Of a DNA stretch of 64,000 bases, positions 53,756-62,122 are shown piece after piece (the first letter of the stretch is position 1; the number at the start of each line of letters is the position of its first letter). The position numbers and the translations under genes were made by a program. The stretch covers positions 232,087-296,086 of the forward strand of contig NZ_QVPD01000004.1 in the NCBI RefSeq assembly GCF_003416885.1, written 5' to 3'. The stretch is from Cognatiluteimonas weifangensis. GTDB lineage: Bacteria > Pseudomonadota > Gammaproteobacteria > Xanthomonadales > Xanthomonadaceae. The notes under the pieces are model-generated. The model was given only the letters and a program-made list of their open reading frames with translations, made no database searches and had not been told where the DNA came from.

Positions 53756-54760
53756 GTGAACCCGTCGGCTCGACGCATCCTCCAGCACAGCGGTCTCCCG
53801 GAGCTGGTCAAGGCCGTATCCAACCGCCATCGGCCCGGCACCCGGCCCAATGTCTTCCTGATGGCCACGCCGCGTTCCGGCTCGACCTGGCTGATGGAAC
53901 TGATCTGGAGCCAGCCGGGCTTCAAGTGCTGCGACGAACCGCTCAACCTGCGCCGCCCGGCGGTGCGCCGGGCCAGCCGGATCGCGTCCTGGCGGGAAAT
54001 GGAAAGCGCGGCCGGCGCGGCCAAGATCGAGCGCTACTTCCGCGCCATCTGCGACGGCCGGCTGCACAGCGTCGATGCCCTGCCCTCGCGCGGCAAGTAC
54101 CACCGCTTCCGCACCGACCGCATCGTGTTCAAGCTGCTGCACGGGGCCGAAAGCCGGCTCGGCGCGCTCGCCGCGGACTGCAACGCGCGCGTGGTGGTGC
54201 TGCTCCGGCACCCGATCGCGGTGAGCCTGTCGCGCAAGGAATTCCCGCGGCTCGACGCGTTCCGCAACAGCGTCGTGTCCACGCGCTTCGATGCCGGGCA
54301 GCTGGCGCTGGCCGACCGGGTGCTGGCCGACGGCAGCGAACTGGAAAAAGGCGTGCTGGCCTGGTGTTTCCAGAACGCGCTGGTCCTGCAGGGGCGGCAA
54401 CCGGACTGGACGGTCGTCAGCTACGAGCAACTGGTGCTCGATCCCGAACCGCTGGTGGCGCAGCTGGTGGAGCGGCTGCAGTTGCCCGACCCGGCGCGGA
54501 TCTTCGCGCATCTCACCGAAGCCGCCGGCAACAAGGGGATGTCGGACCCGAACACCCAGCAACTGCTGGCCGAGCAGGCCGCGGGTCGGCTGGCGCACAA
54601 ACAGGCGCTGGTGGAAAAGTGGCGCGCGCGGGTGACGCCGGAGCAGGAAACGGCGGCGATGGCGCTGCTGGACGCGTTCGGCCTGGATGCCTACCGCGCC
54701 GGCCGGCTGCTGCCGACGCCGCGCTACTGGATCGGCGGCGCCCCGCCCGCGCTGGCCTGA
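53756..54760 (+). CDS. PAPS-dependent sulfotransferase-family protein
   Basis: A 334-residue protein of the sulfotransferase family (Stf0/LPS-sulfotransferase-like). The 5'-phosphosulfate loop is MATPRSGSTWLMELIWSQ at about 36-53, and the 3'-phosphate motif is ARVVVLLRHPIAVSLSRKEF. Typical later blocks are VVSYEQLVLDPEPLVAQLVE and NKGMSDPNTQ. The substrate is unknown. The start is a GTG at 53756 with GAGGA 7 nt upstream, which is better than any ATG in the long open frame above it. It interrupts the kynurenine gene block between the SDR and the aldehyde dehydrogenase. Confidence 0.8.
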   Translation: MNPSARRILQHSGLPELVKAVSNRHRPGTRPNVFLMATPRSGSTWLMELIWSQPGFKCCDEPLNLRRPAVRRASRIASWREMESAAGAAKIERYFRAICDGRLHSVDALPSRGKYHRFRTDRIVFKLLHGAESRLGALAADCNARVVVLLRHPIAVSLSRKEFPRLDAFRNSVVSTRFDAGQLALADRVLADGSELEKGVLAWCFQNALVLQGRQPDWTVVSYEQLVLDPEPLVAQLVERLQLPDPARIFAHLTEAAGNKGMSDPNTQQLLAEQAAGRLAHKQALVEKWRARVTPEQETAAMALLDAFGLDAYRAGRLLPTPRYWIGGAPPALA

Positions 54761-54943
54761 GCGACTGCGCGCCAGCGGCGCACGCATCCCCGCCACCGGC
54801 AGCGCGCCGGCCGAGCGCACCGCGCCGCACCCGGCCACGCTGCCGCCTCGGCGCGGCATCCGTGCCGCAGCGACGCCACATCCGCTGCCGTATCGACCGC
54901 CTGCACCGCTGCGTCGGTTTCACGCACGCGTTAAGCTTGGCGG

Positions 54944-56380
54944 ATGCAGTTGCCGCACTGGATCGACGGACAAGCGTGCGCACCGGCCGACGGGCGCTGG
55001 CTGGACGTGTTCGATCCGGCCACCGCCGCCCCCTACGCGCAGGTCGCGCGCGGCGGCATCGCCGACGTCGAGGCCGCGGTCGCCGCCGCGCAGCGCGCCT
55101 TTCCGGCGTGGTCGGCGCTGCCGGGCAGCGAGCGCGCGCGCTGGCTGGAACGGCTGGCCGACGCGCTGGAAGCGCAGCTGGAAGCGTTCGCGCAGGCCGA
55201 ATCGCGCGACGGCGGCAAGCCGATCGCGCTGGCGCGCGAAGTCGAGATCCCGCGCGCGGTCAGCAACCTGCGTTTCTTCGCGCACGCAGCGACGCAATTT
55301 TCCAGCGAATCCCACCACGGCCAGGCGGGCCTCAACTACACCCTGCGGCAGCCGCTGGGCGTGGTCGCCACGATTTCGCCGTGGAACCTGCCGCTGTACC
55401 TGTTCACCTGGAAGATCGCGCCGGCGCTGGCCGCGGGCAACACGGTCGTGGCCAAGCCGTCGGAAGTCACGCCGCATACCGCGACCCTGCTGGGCGAGCT
55501 CGCCGCGCGGATCGGCTGGCCCCCGGGCGTCCTCAACATCGTCCACGGCCTCGGCCCGGAAGCCGGCGAGCCGCTGCCGGCGCATCCGCAGGTCAAGGCG
55601 ATTTCCTTCACCGGCAGCACCGCGGTCGGCCGCCGCATTGCCGGCATCGCCGCCCCGCTGCTGAAGAAAGTGTCGCTGGAGCTGGGCGGCAAGAACCCGA
55701 CCCTGGTGTTCGCCGACAGCGACTGGCGCGCGCAGCTGCCGGCGATCGTGCGTTCGGCTTTCCAGAACTCCGGCCAGATCTGCCTGTGCGGCTCGCGCCT
55801 GCTGGTCGAACGCGGCATCTACGCCGAGTTCCGCGACGCGTTCGTCGCACGCGTGCGGGCGTTGCGGGTCGGCGCGCCGGCCGATACCGACACCGAGCTC
55901 GGCCCGCTGGTGTCGCGGGCGCATTTCGACAAGGTCGTGGCCGCGATCGCGCGCGCCCGTGCCGAAGGCGGCCGCGTGCTTTGCGGCGGCGAGGTCCTGC
56001 CGCACCCGGGCTGGTTCGTGGCCCCGACCGTGCTCGAGGGCCTCGGCCCGGACTGCGCGACCAACCGCGAGGAGATCTTCGGCCCGGTCGCCACGCTGCA
56101 GGCCTTTGACAGCGACGACGACGCGCTGGCGCTGGCCAATGCCGGCGACTACGGCCTGTCCGCCAGCGTCTGGACCCGCGACCTCGACCGCGCCCACCGC
56201 TTCGCCGCGCAACTGCGCGCCGGCATCGTCTGGATCAATGCCTGGCTGCTGCGCGATCTGCGCACCCCGTTCGGCGGCATGGGCCAGTCCGGCCTGGGCC
56301 GCGAAGGCGGCCTGGAAGCCATGCGCTTTTTCACCGAGCCGCGCAACGTCTGCATCGCCCTTCCCCCCACACAAGGATGA
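54944..56380 (+). CDS. 2-aminomuconic 6-semialdehyde dehydrogenase (aldehyde dehydrogenase family)
   Basis: Predicted to oxidise 2-aminomuconate 6-semialdehyde to 2-aminomuconate with NAD+, the step after ACMS decarboxylase. The 478-residue ALDH has the oxyanion Asn in SPWNLPLYLFTWK (148), cofactor Lys in VAKPSE (171), Glu in LELGGKNPTLVF (246) and the nucleophile Cys in NSGQICLCGS (280). All catalytic positions are present. The specific substrate is inferred from the neighbouring 3-hydroxyanthranilate dioxygenase and ACMS decarboxylase genes. It ends 10 nt before the carbonic anhydrase start. Confidence 0.85.
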   Translation: MQLPHWIDGQACAPADGRWLDVFDPATAAPYAQVARGGIADVEAAVAAAQRAFPAWSALPGSERARWLERLADALEAQLEAFAQAESRDGGKPIALAREVEIPRAVSNLRFFAHAATQFSSESHHGQAGLNYTLRQPLGVVATISPWNLPLYLFTWKIAPALAAGNTVVAKPSEVTPHTATLLGELAARIGWPPGVLNIVHGLGPEAGEPLPAHPQVKAISFTGSTAVGRRIAGIAAPLLKKVSLELGGKNPTLVFADSDWRAQLPAIVRSAFQNSGQICLCGSRLLVERGIYAEFRDAFVARVRALRVGAPADTDTELGPLVSRAHFDKVVAAIARARAEGGRVLCGGEVLPHPGWFVAPTVLEGLGPDCATNREEIFGPVATLQAFDSDDDALALANAGDYGLSASVWTRDLDRAHRFAAQLRAGIVWINAWLLRDLRTPFGGMGQSGLGREGGLEAMRFFTEPRNVCIALPPTQG

Positions 56381-56390
56381 ACCACTCCCG

Positions 56391-57056
56391 ATGAAGAACG
56401 AACTGGAATCCCTGCTGCGCCGCAACCGCGGCTGGGCCGAACGCATCGAACGCGAGGACCCCGGCTTCTTCGAACGCCTGTCCAAGCAGCAGGCGCCGAA
56501 GTACCTGTGGATCGGCTGCTCGGATTCGCGCGTGCCGGCCAACCAGGTCATCGACATGGCGCCGGGCGAGGTCTTCGTCCACCGCAACATCGCCAACGTG
56601 ATGGTGCACACCGACCTCAACTGCATGTCGGTGATCCAGTTCGCGGTGGACGTGCTCAAGGTCCGCCACATCCTGGTGGTCGGCCATTACGGCTGCGGCG
56701 GCGTCGGCGCGGCGCTGCACGGCACCCGCGTCGGCCTGGCCGACAACTGGATCCGCCACGTCGGCGACGTCGCGCAGAAGCACGCCGCACTGATGGAGCG
56801 GGTGCCGCAGGCCGAGCGCCACGACGTGCTGTGCGAGCTCAACGTGATCGAGCAGGCCGAGAACGTCGGCCTGACCACCGTGATCCGCGACGCCTGGGCC
56901 CGCGGACAGGACCTGGCGATCCACGGCTGGGTCTACAGCCTCGCCGACGGCCTGGTCCGCGACCTCGGCATGGACGTGTACGCGCCCGACGCGCTGACCC
57001 CCGTCTATGCGCAGGCGTTGCAGCAACTGCGCGAGCGGCACGGAATCGCGACATGA
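56391..57056 (+). CDS. can: Beta-class carbonic anhydrase
   Basis: Interconverts CO2 and bicarbonate. The 221-residue protein has the beta-class zinc ligands: Cys43 with Asp45 and Arg47 (WIGCSDSRVPANQV), His99 and Cys102 (VVGHYGCGGVGAAL). It is full length. It stands between the aminomuconate semialdehyde dehydrogenase and the RidA-type deaminase, and its TGA overlaps the deaminase ATG (ATGA), so it is translated as part of this group. Because ACMS decarboxylase releases CO2, a link to that step is an attractive inference. Confidence 0.93.
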   Translation: MKNELESLLRRNRGWAERIEREDPGFFERLSKQQAPKYLWIGCSDSRVPANQVIDMAPGEVFVHRNIANVMVHTDLNCMSVIQFAVDVLKVRHILVVGHYGCGGVGAALHGTRVGLADNWIRHVGDVAQKHAALMERVPQAERHDVLCELNVIEQAENVGLTTVIRDAWARGQDLAIHGWVYSLADGLVRDLGMDVYAPDALTPVYAQALQQLRERHGIAT

Positions 57057-57487
57057 GCGCTGGCGGCATCCGCGCCGGCAACGCGCCCAGAGCCGTGGGC
57101 CATTACCCGCATGCGCGCCGGGTCGGCAACCTGCTGTTCCTGTCCGGCATCGGCCCGCGCGACCCGGGCGACGACTCCATCCCCGGCAACGAATATTTCG
57201 CCGACCACCGCGTGCGCAAGTACGACATCCAGGCGCAGACCCGTGCCGTGCTGGCCAATGTCCGTCGCGTGCTGGAAGCCGGCGGCGCGCGCTGGCAGGA
57301 CCTGGTCGACGTCACCGTGTTCCTCACCGACATGGCGCGCGACTTTCCCGCCTACAACGCGGTCTGGGCCGAACATTTCCCCGACCCGGCCACCGCCCCC
57401 TGCCGCACTACCGTCGGCATCGCCGCGCTGCCCACGCCGATCGCGATCGAGCTCAAGTGCATCGCGGTCGTTGCGGACGACCCATGA
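57053..57487 (+). CDS. RidA-family 2-aminomuconate deaminase
   Basis: A 144-residue RidA/YjgF-family protein. In Pseudomonas and Burkholderia, 2-aminomuconate deaminase of the nba/amn pathways belongs to this fold. Patterns: [57 protein letters not shown] and [20 protein letters not shown], where the Arg is the family substrate-binding residue. It is coupled to the carbonic anhydrase by ATGA. A more general enamine deaminase (RidA) activity cannot be excluded. Confidence 0.85.
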   Translation: MSAGGIRAGNAPRAVGHYPHARRVGNLLFLSGIGPRDPGDDSIPGNEYFADHRVRKYDIQAQTRAVLANVRRVLEAGGARWQDLVDVTVFLTDMARDFPAYNAVWAEHFPDPATAPCRTTVGIAALPTPIAIELKCIAVVADDP

Positions 57488-57491
57488 AACC

Positions 57492-57579
57492 CCGTTCGTC
57501 CTGAGCGGCGCGCCGCAGGCGCAAAGTCGAAGGGCCCTTCGACTCCGCCCGCTGCACGGGCTACGCTCAGGGCGAACGG
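57492..57579. repeat. Palindromic intergenic element between deaminase and dioxygenase genes
   Basis: Outer arms CCGTTCGTCCTGAGC (57492-57506) and GCTCAGGGCGAACGG (57565-57579) pair with one mismatch. Inside is an 18-bp perfect palindrome GTCGAAGGGCCCTTCGAC (57526-57543). This CGTTCG...CTGAGC type of element is widespread in GC-rich proteobacteria. It lies 5 nt past the deaminase stop, within the operon. Confidence 0.85.
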
Positions 57580-57596
57580 CAACACAGGAAAGCAAG

Positions 57597-58160
57597 ATGC
57601 TGCCCGCACCCATCAACCTCCAGGCCTGGATCGAGGAGCACCGCCACCTGCTGAAACCGCCGGTCGGCAACAAGTGCATCGTCGACGACGACTACATCGT
57701 GATGATCGTCGGCGGCCCCAACGCCCGCACCGACTACCACTTCGAAGACGGACCGGAGTTCTTCCACCAGCTCGAAGGCGAGATGGTGCTGCGCATCCAG
57801 GAGGATTTCGACGGCGAGCGCGGCACGCCGCGCGACATCCCGATCAAGGCCGGGGAAATGTTCTACCTGCCGCCGCATGTGCCGCACAGCCCGCAGCGCA
57901 TGCCCGGCTCGGTCGGCCTGGTGATCGAGCGCAAGCGCCTGGCGCACGAGGACGACGCGCTGATGTGGTTCTGCGTCAACTGCAACCACAAGCTGTACGC
58001 GGAGTTCTTCCACCTGGTCGACATCGAACAGGATTTCTTCCGCGTGTTCGAGCGTTTCTACCGCGACGACGCCCTGCGCACCTGCAAGCAGTGCGGCACC
58101 CTCAACCCGCGGCCCGACCGCTACGAGCCGCCGGCCGATCCGCAGGCGGGCACCCCCTGA
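57597..58160 (+). CDS. nbaC: 3-hydroxyanthranilate 3,4-dioxygenase
   Basis: Cleaves 3-hydroxyanthranilate to 2-amino-3-carboxymuconate semialdehyde (ACMS). The 187-residue cupin has the iron site with His48 and Glu54 ([18 protein letters not shown]) and a further His in [14 protein letters not shown]-terminal rubredoxin-like iron site is made of Cys126/129 and Cys163/166 (WFCVNCN, RTCKQCG), typical of the bacterial enzyme. AGGA stands 7 nt before the ATG at 57597. It starts the block that also encodes ACMS decarboxylase, kynureninase and kynurenine monooxygenase. Confidence 0.95.
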   Translation: MLPAPINLQAWIEEHRHLLKPPVGNKCIVDDDYIVMIVGGPNARTDYHFEDGPEFFHQLEGEMVLRIQEDFDGERGTPRDIPIKAGEMFYLPPHVPHSPQRMPGSVGLVIERKRLAHEDDALMWFCVNCNHKLYAEFFHLVDIEQDFFRVFERFYRDDALRTCKQCGTLNPRPDRYEPPADPQAGTP

Positions 58161-58272
58161 TGGCTGGAAGCGCTTGATCCGCATGCCTCTGCCGTCCGGC
58201 GCGCGGCACTCGGAATGCCGTCGCCCCGCAACGCAAGCCGCCAAGATCTCGACCGCGGTCTAGAATCCTCCC

Positions 58273-59283
58273 ATGCTCAAGATCGACGTCCACGCCCACT
58301 ACCTGCCGCGCGACTGGCCGGACCTGGCCGCCAAGTACGGCGACAACCGCTTCCCGGTGATCCACCACGGCAAGGACGGCCGCCACCGCATCTACAAGGA
58401 CGGCAAGTTCTTCCGCGAACTGTGGCCCAACACCTGGGACCCGGACGAGCGCATCGCCGAGTACGCGCGCTTCGGCGTGCAGGTGCAGGTGATCAGCACC
58501 GTGCCGGTGATGTTCAGCTACTGGGCCAAGCCGCACCACGCGCTGGAGCTGCACGCCGCGCTCAACGAGCACATGGCCGACACCCTGCGCGCGCACCCGC
58601 GCCACTACGCCGGCATCGGCACGGTGCCGCTGCAGTCGCCGCGGCTGGCGATCCAGGAGCTGGAACGCTGCATCGAACAGCTCGGGCTGCAGGGCGTGCA
58701 GATCGGCAGCCACGTGGGCGACTGGAACCTGGACGCGCCGGAGCTGTTTGATTTCTTCCAGGCCGCCAGCGACCTGGGCGCGGCGATCCTGATCCACCCT
58801 TGGGACATGATGGGCGCCGACTCCATGCCCAAGTACTGGCTGCCGTGGCTGGTGGGGATGCCGGCCGAGCAGTCGCGCGCGGCCTGCTGCCTGGTGTTCG
58901 GCGGCGTGCTGGAGCGGCTGCCGGAGCTGAAGGTGTGCCTGGCGCACGGCGGCGGCAGCTTCCCCTACACCATCGGCCGCATCGAGCACGGCTTCCGCAT
59001 GCGCCCGGACCTGGTGGCCACCGACAACTTCCGCAATCCGCGCGACTACCTCAAGCGCCTGTACTTCGATTCCTGGGTGGCCGACGAGCGCGCGCTGCGC
59101 TACCTGCTGGACGTGGCCGGCGCCGAACGGGTGATGCTGGGCACCGACTATCCGTTCCCGCTGGGCGAACAGACCCCCGGCGCCGGGATCGACGCGCTCG
59201 GCCTGGGCGCCGCCGAACAGGCGCGGATCTACCACGGCACCGCGCTGGAATGGCTGGGCCTGCCGGCGTCGAGATTCGCGTGA
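58273..59283 (+). CDS. nbaD: 2-amino-3-carboxymuconate-6-semialdehyde decarboxylase (ACMSD)
   Basis: Decarboxylates ACMS to 2-aminomuconate semialdehyde and so diverts it from spontaneous quinolinate formation. The 336-residue amidohydrolase-fold protein has the metal motif DVHAHY (His7, His9), the family stretch KDGKFFRELWPNTWDPDERI, the central His in AILIHPWDMMG and LAHGGGSFPYTIGRIEHG, and the Asp of MLGTDYPFPLGE. The ATG at 58273 begins MLKIDVHAH. It is 112 bp downstream of the dioxygenase and upstream of kynU. Confidence 0.95.
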   Translation: MLKIDVHAHYLPRDWPDLAAKYGDNRFPVIHHGKDGRHRIYKDGKFFRELWPNTWDPDERIAEYARFGVQVQVISTVPVMFSYWAKPHHALELHAALNEHMADTLRAHPRHYAGIGTVPLQSPRLAIQELERCIEQLGLQGVQIGSHVGDWNLDAPELFDFFQAASDLGAAILIHPWDMMGADSMPKYWLPWLVGMPAEQSRAACCLVFGGVLERLPELKVCLAHGGGSFPYTIGRIEHGFRMRPDLVATDNFRNPRDYLKRLYFDSWVADERALRYLLDVAGAERVMLGTDYPFPLGEQTPGAGIDALGLGAAEQARIYHGTALEWLGLPASRFA

Positions 59284-59323
59284 CCGTCGCGGCCGACGCC
59301 GCTCCTACCGCAAGCAGGAACCG

Positions 59324-60595
59324 ATGACCGACTTGTTTTCCGACGCATACGCGCTGGCGCAGGACGCCGCCGACCCGCTGTCGACGCTGCGCGCGCAGTT
59401 CCACGTCCCGCGCCACGGCGACGGCGAGCAGGCCTATTTCTGCGGCAACTCGCTCGGCCTGCAGCCGCGCGGCGCACGCGCCGCGATCGACGAGGTGATG
59501 GACAAGTGGGCGCGCGAGGCGGTCGAGGGCCACTTCCGCGAGCCGGCGCCCTGGATGCCCTACCACGCGCTGGTGCGCGACGGCCTGGCGGCGGTAGTCG
59601 GTGCGCAGCCCGCGGAGGTGGTGGCGATGAACTCGCTGACCGCCAACCTGCACCTGATGCTGGTGAGCTTCTACCGGCCCACGCGCGAGCGCCCGGCGAT
59701 CCTGATGGAGGCCGGCGCATTCCCTTCCGACCGGTATGCGCTGGAATCGCAGATCCGTTTCCACGGCTTCGACCCGACCACCGACCTGATCGAGCTGCAA
59801 CCCGACGAGCCCGAAGGCACGCTGTCGATGGCCGCGATCGCGCGCGCGATCGCGCAGCACGGCCCGCGCCTGGCGCTGGTGCTGTGGCCCGGCGTGCAGT
59901 ACCGCACCGGGCAGGCGTTCGACCTGGCGGAAATCGCCCGGCTCGCGCACGCGGCCGGCGCGGTCGCCGGCTTCGATTTGGCGCACGCCGTCGGCAACCT
60001 GCCGCTGCAGCTGCACGACGCCGATGCCGATTTCGCGGTCTGGTGCCACTACAAGTACATGAACGCCGGGCCGGGCGCGGTCGGCGGCTGCTTCGTGCAC
60101 GCACGCCACGCGCGCAGCGAGCGGCCGCGCTTCGCCGGCTGGTGGGGCCACGACCAGGCCAGCCGCTTCCGCATGGGGCCGGCGTTCGTGCCCACGCCCG
60201 GCGCCGACGGCTGGCAGCTGAGCAATCCGCCGATCCTGGGGTTGGCGCCGCTGCGCGCGTCGCTGCAGCTGTTCGCGCGCGCCGGCGGCATGGAGGCGCT
60301 GCGCGCGCGTTCGCTGCGCCTGACCGGCTACCTGGAAGCGCTGATCCGCGAGCGCCTCGCCGATACCCTGCAGATCGCCACCCCGCACGAGCCCGAACGC
60401 CGCGGCGCGCAACTGTCGCTGCGCGTGGCCGGCGGCCGCGAGCGCGGCCGCGCCCTGTTCGAGCACCTGGCCGGCCTGGGCATCCTCGGCGACTGGCGCG
60501 AGCCCGACGTGATCCGCATCTCCCCGGCGCCGCTGTACAACAGCCACGCCGACATCCTGCGCTTCGCCCGCGCGGTCGCGGCCTGGCGCGACTGA
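59324..60595 (+). CDS. kynU: Kynureninase
   Basis: Hydrolyses kynurenine or 3-hydroxykynurenine to (3-hydroxy)anthranilate and alanine. The 423-residue PLP enzyme has QAYFCGNSLGLQPRGAR at the N-terminus, NSLTANLHLMLVSFYRPT, and the PLP Lys in VWCHYKYMNAGPGAVGG. PILGLAPLRASLQLF follows later. Length and motifs are complete. It lies 40 bp after the ACMSD gene and 34 bp before kmo, so the last genes are likely one transcript. Confidence 0.96.
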   Translation: MTDLFSDAYALAQDAADPLSTLRAQFHVPRHGDGEQAYFCGNSLGLQPRGARAAIDEVMDKWAREAVEGHFREPAPWMPYHALVRDGLAAVVGAQPAEVVAMNSLTANLHLMLVSFYRPTRERPAILMEAGAFPSDRYALESQIRFHGFDPTTDLIELQPDEPEGTLSMAAIARAIAQHGPRLALVLWPGVQYRTGQAFDLAEIARLAHAAGAVAGFDLAHAVGNLPLQLHDADADFAVWCHYKYMNAGPGAVGGCFVHARHARSERPRFAGWWGHDQASRFRMGPAFVPTPGADGWQLSNPPILGLAPLRASLQLFARAGGMEALRARSLRLTGYLEALIRERLADTLQIATPHEPERRGAQLSLRVAGGRERGRALFEHLAGLGILGDWREPDVIRISPAPLYNSHADILRFARAVAAWRD

Positions 60596-60629
60596 TCCGG
60601 CCCACCGGCACCCAGGCACAGGCAGCGAC

Positions 60630-61997
60630 ATGGCAGACAGCAGACACCTCACCATCGTCGGCGCCGGCCTGGCCGGGGCGCTGCTGGCGATCCTGCTCGC
60701 GCGCCGCGGCTGGCAGGTCGACGTCTACGAGCGGCGCGGCGACCCGCGCGTGCACGGCTACGCCGGCGGCCGTTCGATCAATCTCGCGCTGGCCGAGCGC
60801 GGCCTGCACGCCTTGCGCCAGGCCGACGCCGACGGCGCGGTGCTGCAGCGCGCGGTGATGATGCGCGGGCGCATGGTGCATCCGCTGCACGGGCAACCGC
60901 AGCTGCAACGCTACGGTCGCGACGACAGCGAAGTGATCTGGTCGGTCAGCCGCGGCGAACTCAACATCGCCCTGCTCGACGCCGCCGAGGCCGCCGGCGC
61001 GGTGCTGCATTTCGACCGCCGCCTGGAGCAGGTCGATTTCGACGCCCGCATCGCCACCTTCCGCGGCGAGGGCAGCGCGCATCCGCGCCCGTTCAACGCC
61101 CTGCTCGGCTGCGACGGCGCCGGCTCGACCCTGCGCGCGGAAATGGCGCGGCGCCAGGATCTGGGCGAACGCACGCAGTGGCTGGACCACGGCTACAAGG
61201 AGCTGGAGATCCCGCCCGCAGCCGACGGCAGCTTCCGCATCGAAGCCAACGCCCTGCACATCTGGCCGCGCGGCCGCTACATGTGCATCGCCCTGCCCAA
61301 CGACGAGAAGACCTTCACCGTCACCTTGTTCATGGCGCTGCATGGCGACGGCGCGAGTACCGACCCCGATTTCGACCGGGTGGTCACCGGCGCCGACGCG
61401 CGCGCGCTGTTCGCCCGCGACTTCCCCGACGCGCTGCCGCTGATCCCGCGCCTGGAACACGACTTCGAGGCCAACCCGACCGGCACCCTGGCCACGCTGT
61501 ACCTCGACCAGTGGCACCTGGGCGGCGAGGCGGTGCTGCTCGGCGACGCCGCGCACGCGATGGTGCCGTTCCACGGCCAGGGCATGAACTGCGCGTTCGA
61601 GGATTGCGTTGCACTGGCGCAACAGATCGAGGACCACGGCGAGCTGGCGGCCGCGTTCGCCGCGTTCCAGGCGCAGCGCAAGCCCGACGCCACCGCGATC
61701 CAGCAGATGGCGCTGGAAAACTACATCGAGATGCGCGATCTGGTCGACGACCCCGCGTTCCTGCTGCAGCGCGAGCTGGAGCTGGCGCTGCAGCAGCGCC
61801 ATCCCGGCCGCTTCGTCCCGCACTACGCGATGGTGACCTTCATGCGGATGCCGTACGCGCAGGCGCTGCAGCGCAGCGAGATCCAGCGCGAAATCCTGGT
61901 GGCGGCCACCGCCGGGCGCGACACGCTCGACGGCCTCGACTGGGCCGCGGTCGACGCCCAGGTGCTGGCGCGATTGTCGCCGCTGGCTGCGGCCTGA
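60630..61997 (+). CDS. kmo: Kynurenine 3-monooxygenase
   Basis: An FAD-dependent aromatic hydroxylase that makes 3-hydroxykynurenine. The 455-residue protein has the GxGxxG motif TIVGAGLAGALLAILLARRG, the DG motif NALLGCDGAGSTLRAEM, and the second FAD motif LLGDAAHAMVPFHGQGMNCA. Tail residues 380-455 are hydrophobic in part, as in bacterial KMO. It follows kynU after 34 bp and closes the kynurenine block. Together, kmo, kynU, dioxygenase and ACMSD turn kynurenine into 2-aminomuconate semialdehyde. Confidence 0.96.
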   Translation: MADSRHLTIVGAGLAGALLAILLARRGWQVDVYERRGDPRVHGYAGGRSINLALAERGLHALRQADADGAVLQRAVMMRGRMVHPLHGQPQLQRYGRDDSEVIWSVSRGELNIALLDAAEAAGAVLHFDRRLEQVDFDARIATFRGEGSAHPRPFNALLGCDGAGSTLRAEMARRQDLGERTQWLDHGYKELEIPPAADGSFRIEANALHIWPRGRYMCIALPNDEKTFTVTLFMALHGDGASTDPDFDRVVTGADARALFARDFPDALPLIPRLEHDFEANPTGTLATLYLDQWHLGGEAVLLGDAAHAMVPFHGQGMNCAFEDCVALAQQIEDHGELAAAFAAFQAQRKPDATAIQQMALENYIEMRDLVDDPAFLLQRELELALQQRHPGRFVPHYAMVTFMRMPYAQALQRSEIQREILVAATAGRDTLDGLDWAAVDAQVLARLSPLAAA

Positions 61998-62122
61998 CAC
62001 GCCGGTCGCAGGGCATGCGATCCTGCCCGCGCACGCTGGCGCCCCGCTGCGGTGCGCGGCCGGCCCGCAGCGCCGACTGCCGCGGCGCGGCTCCCGTTCC
62101 CTCCCGCTCCGGCTCCTGACGC

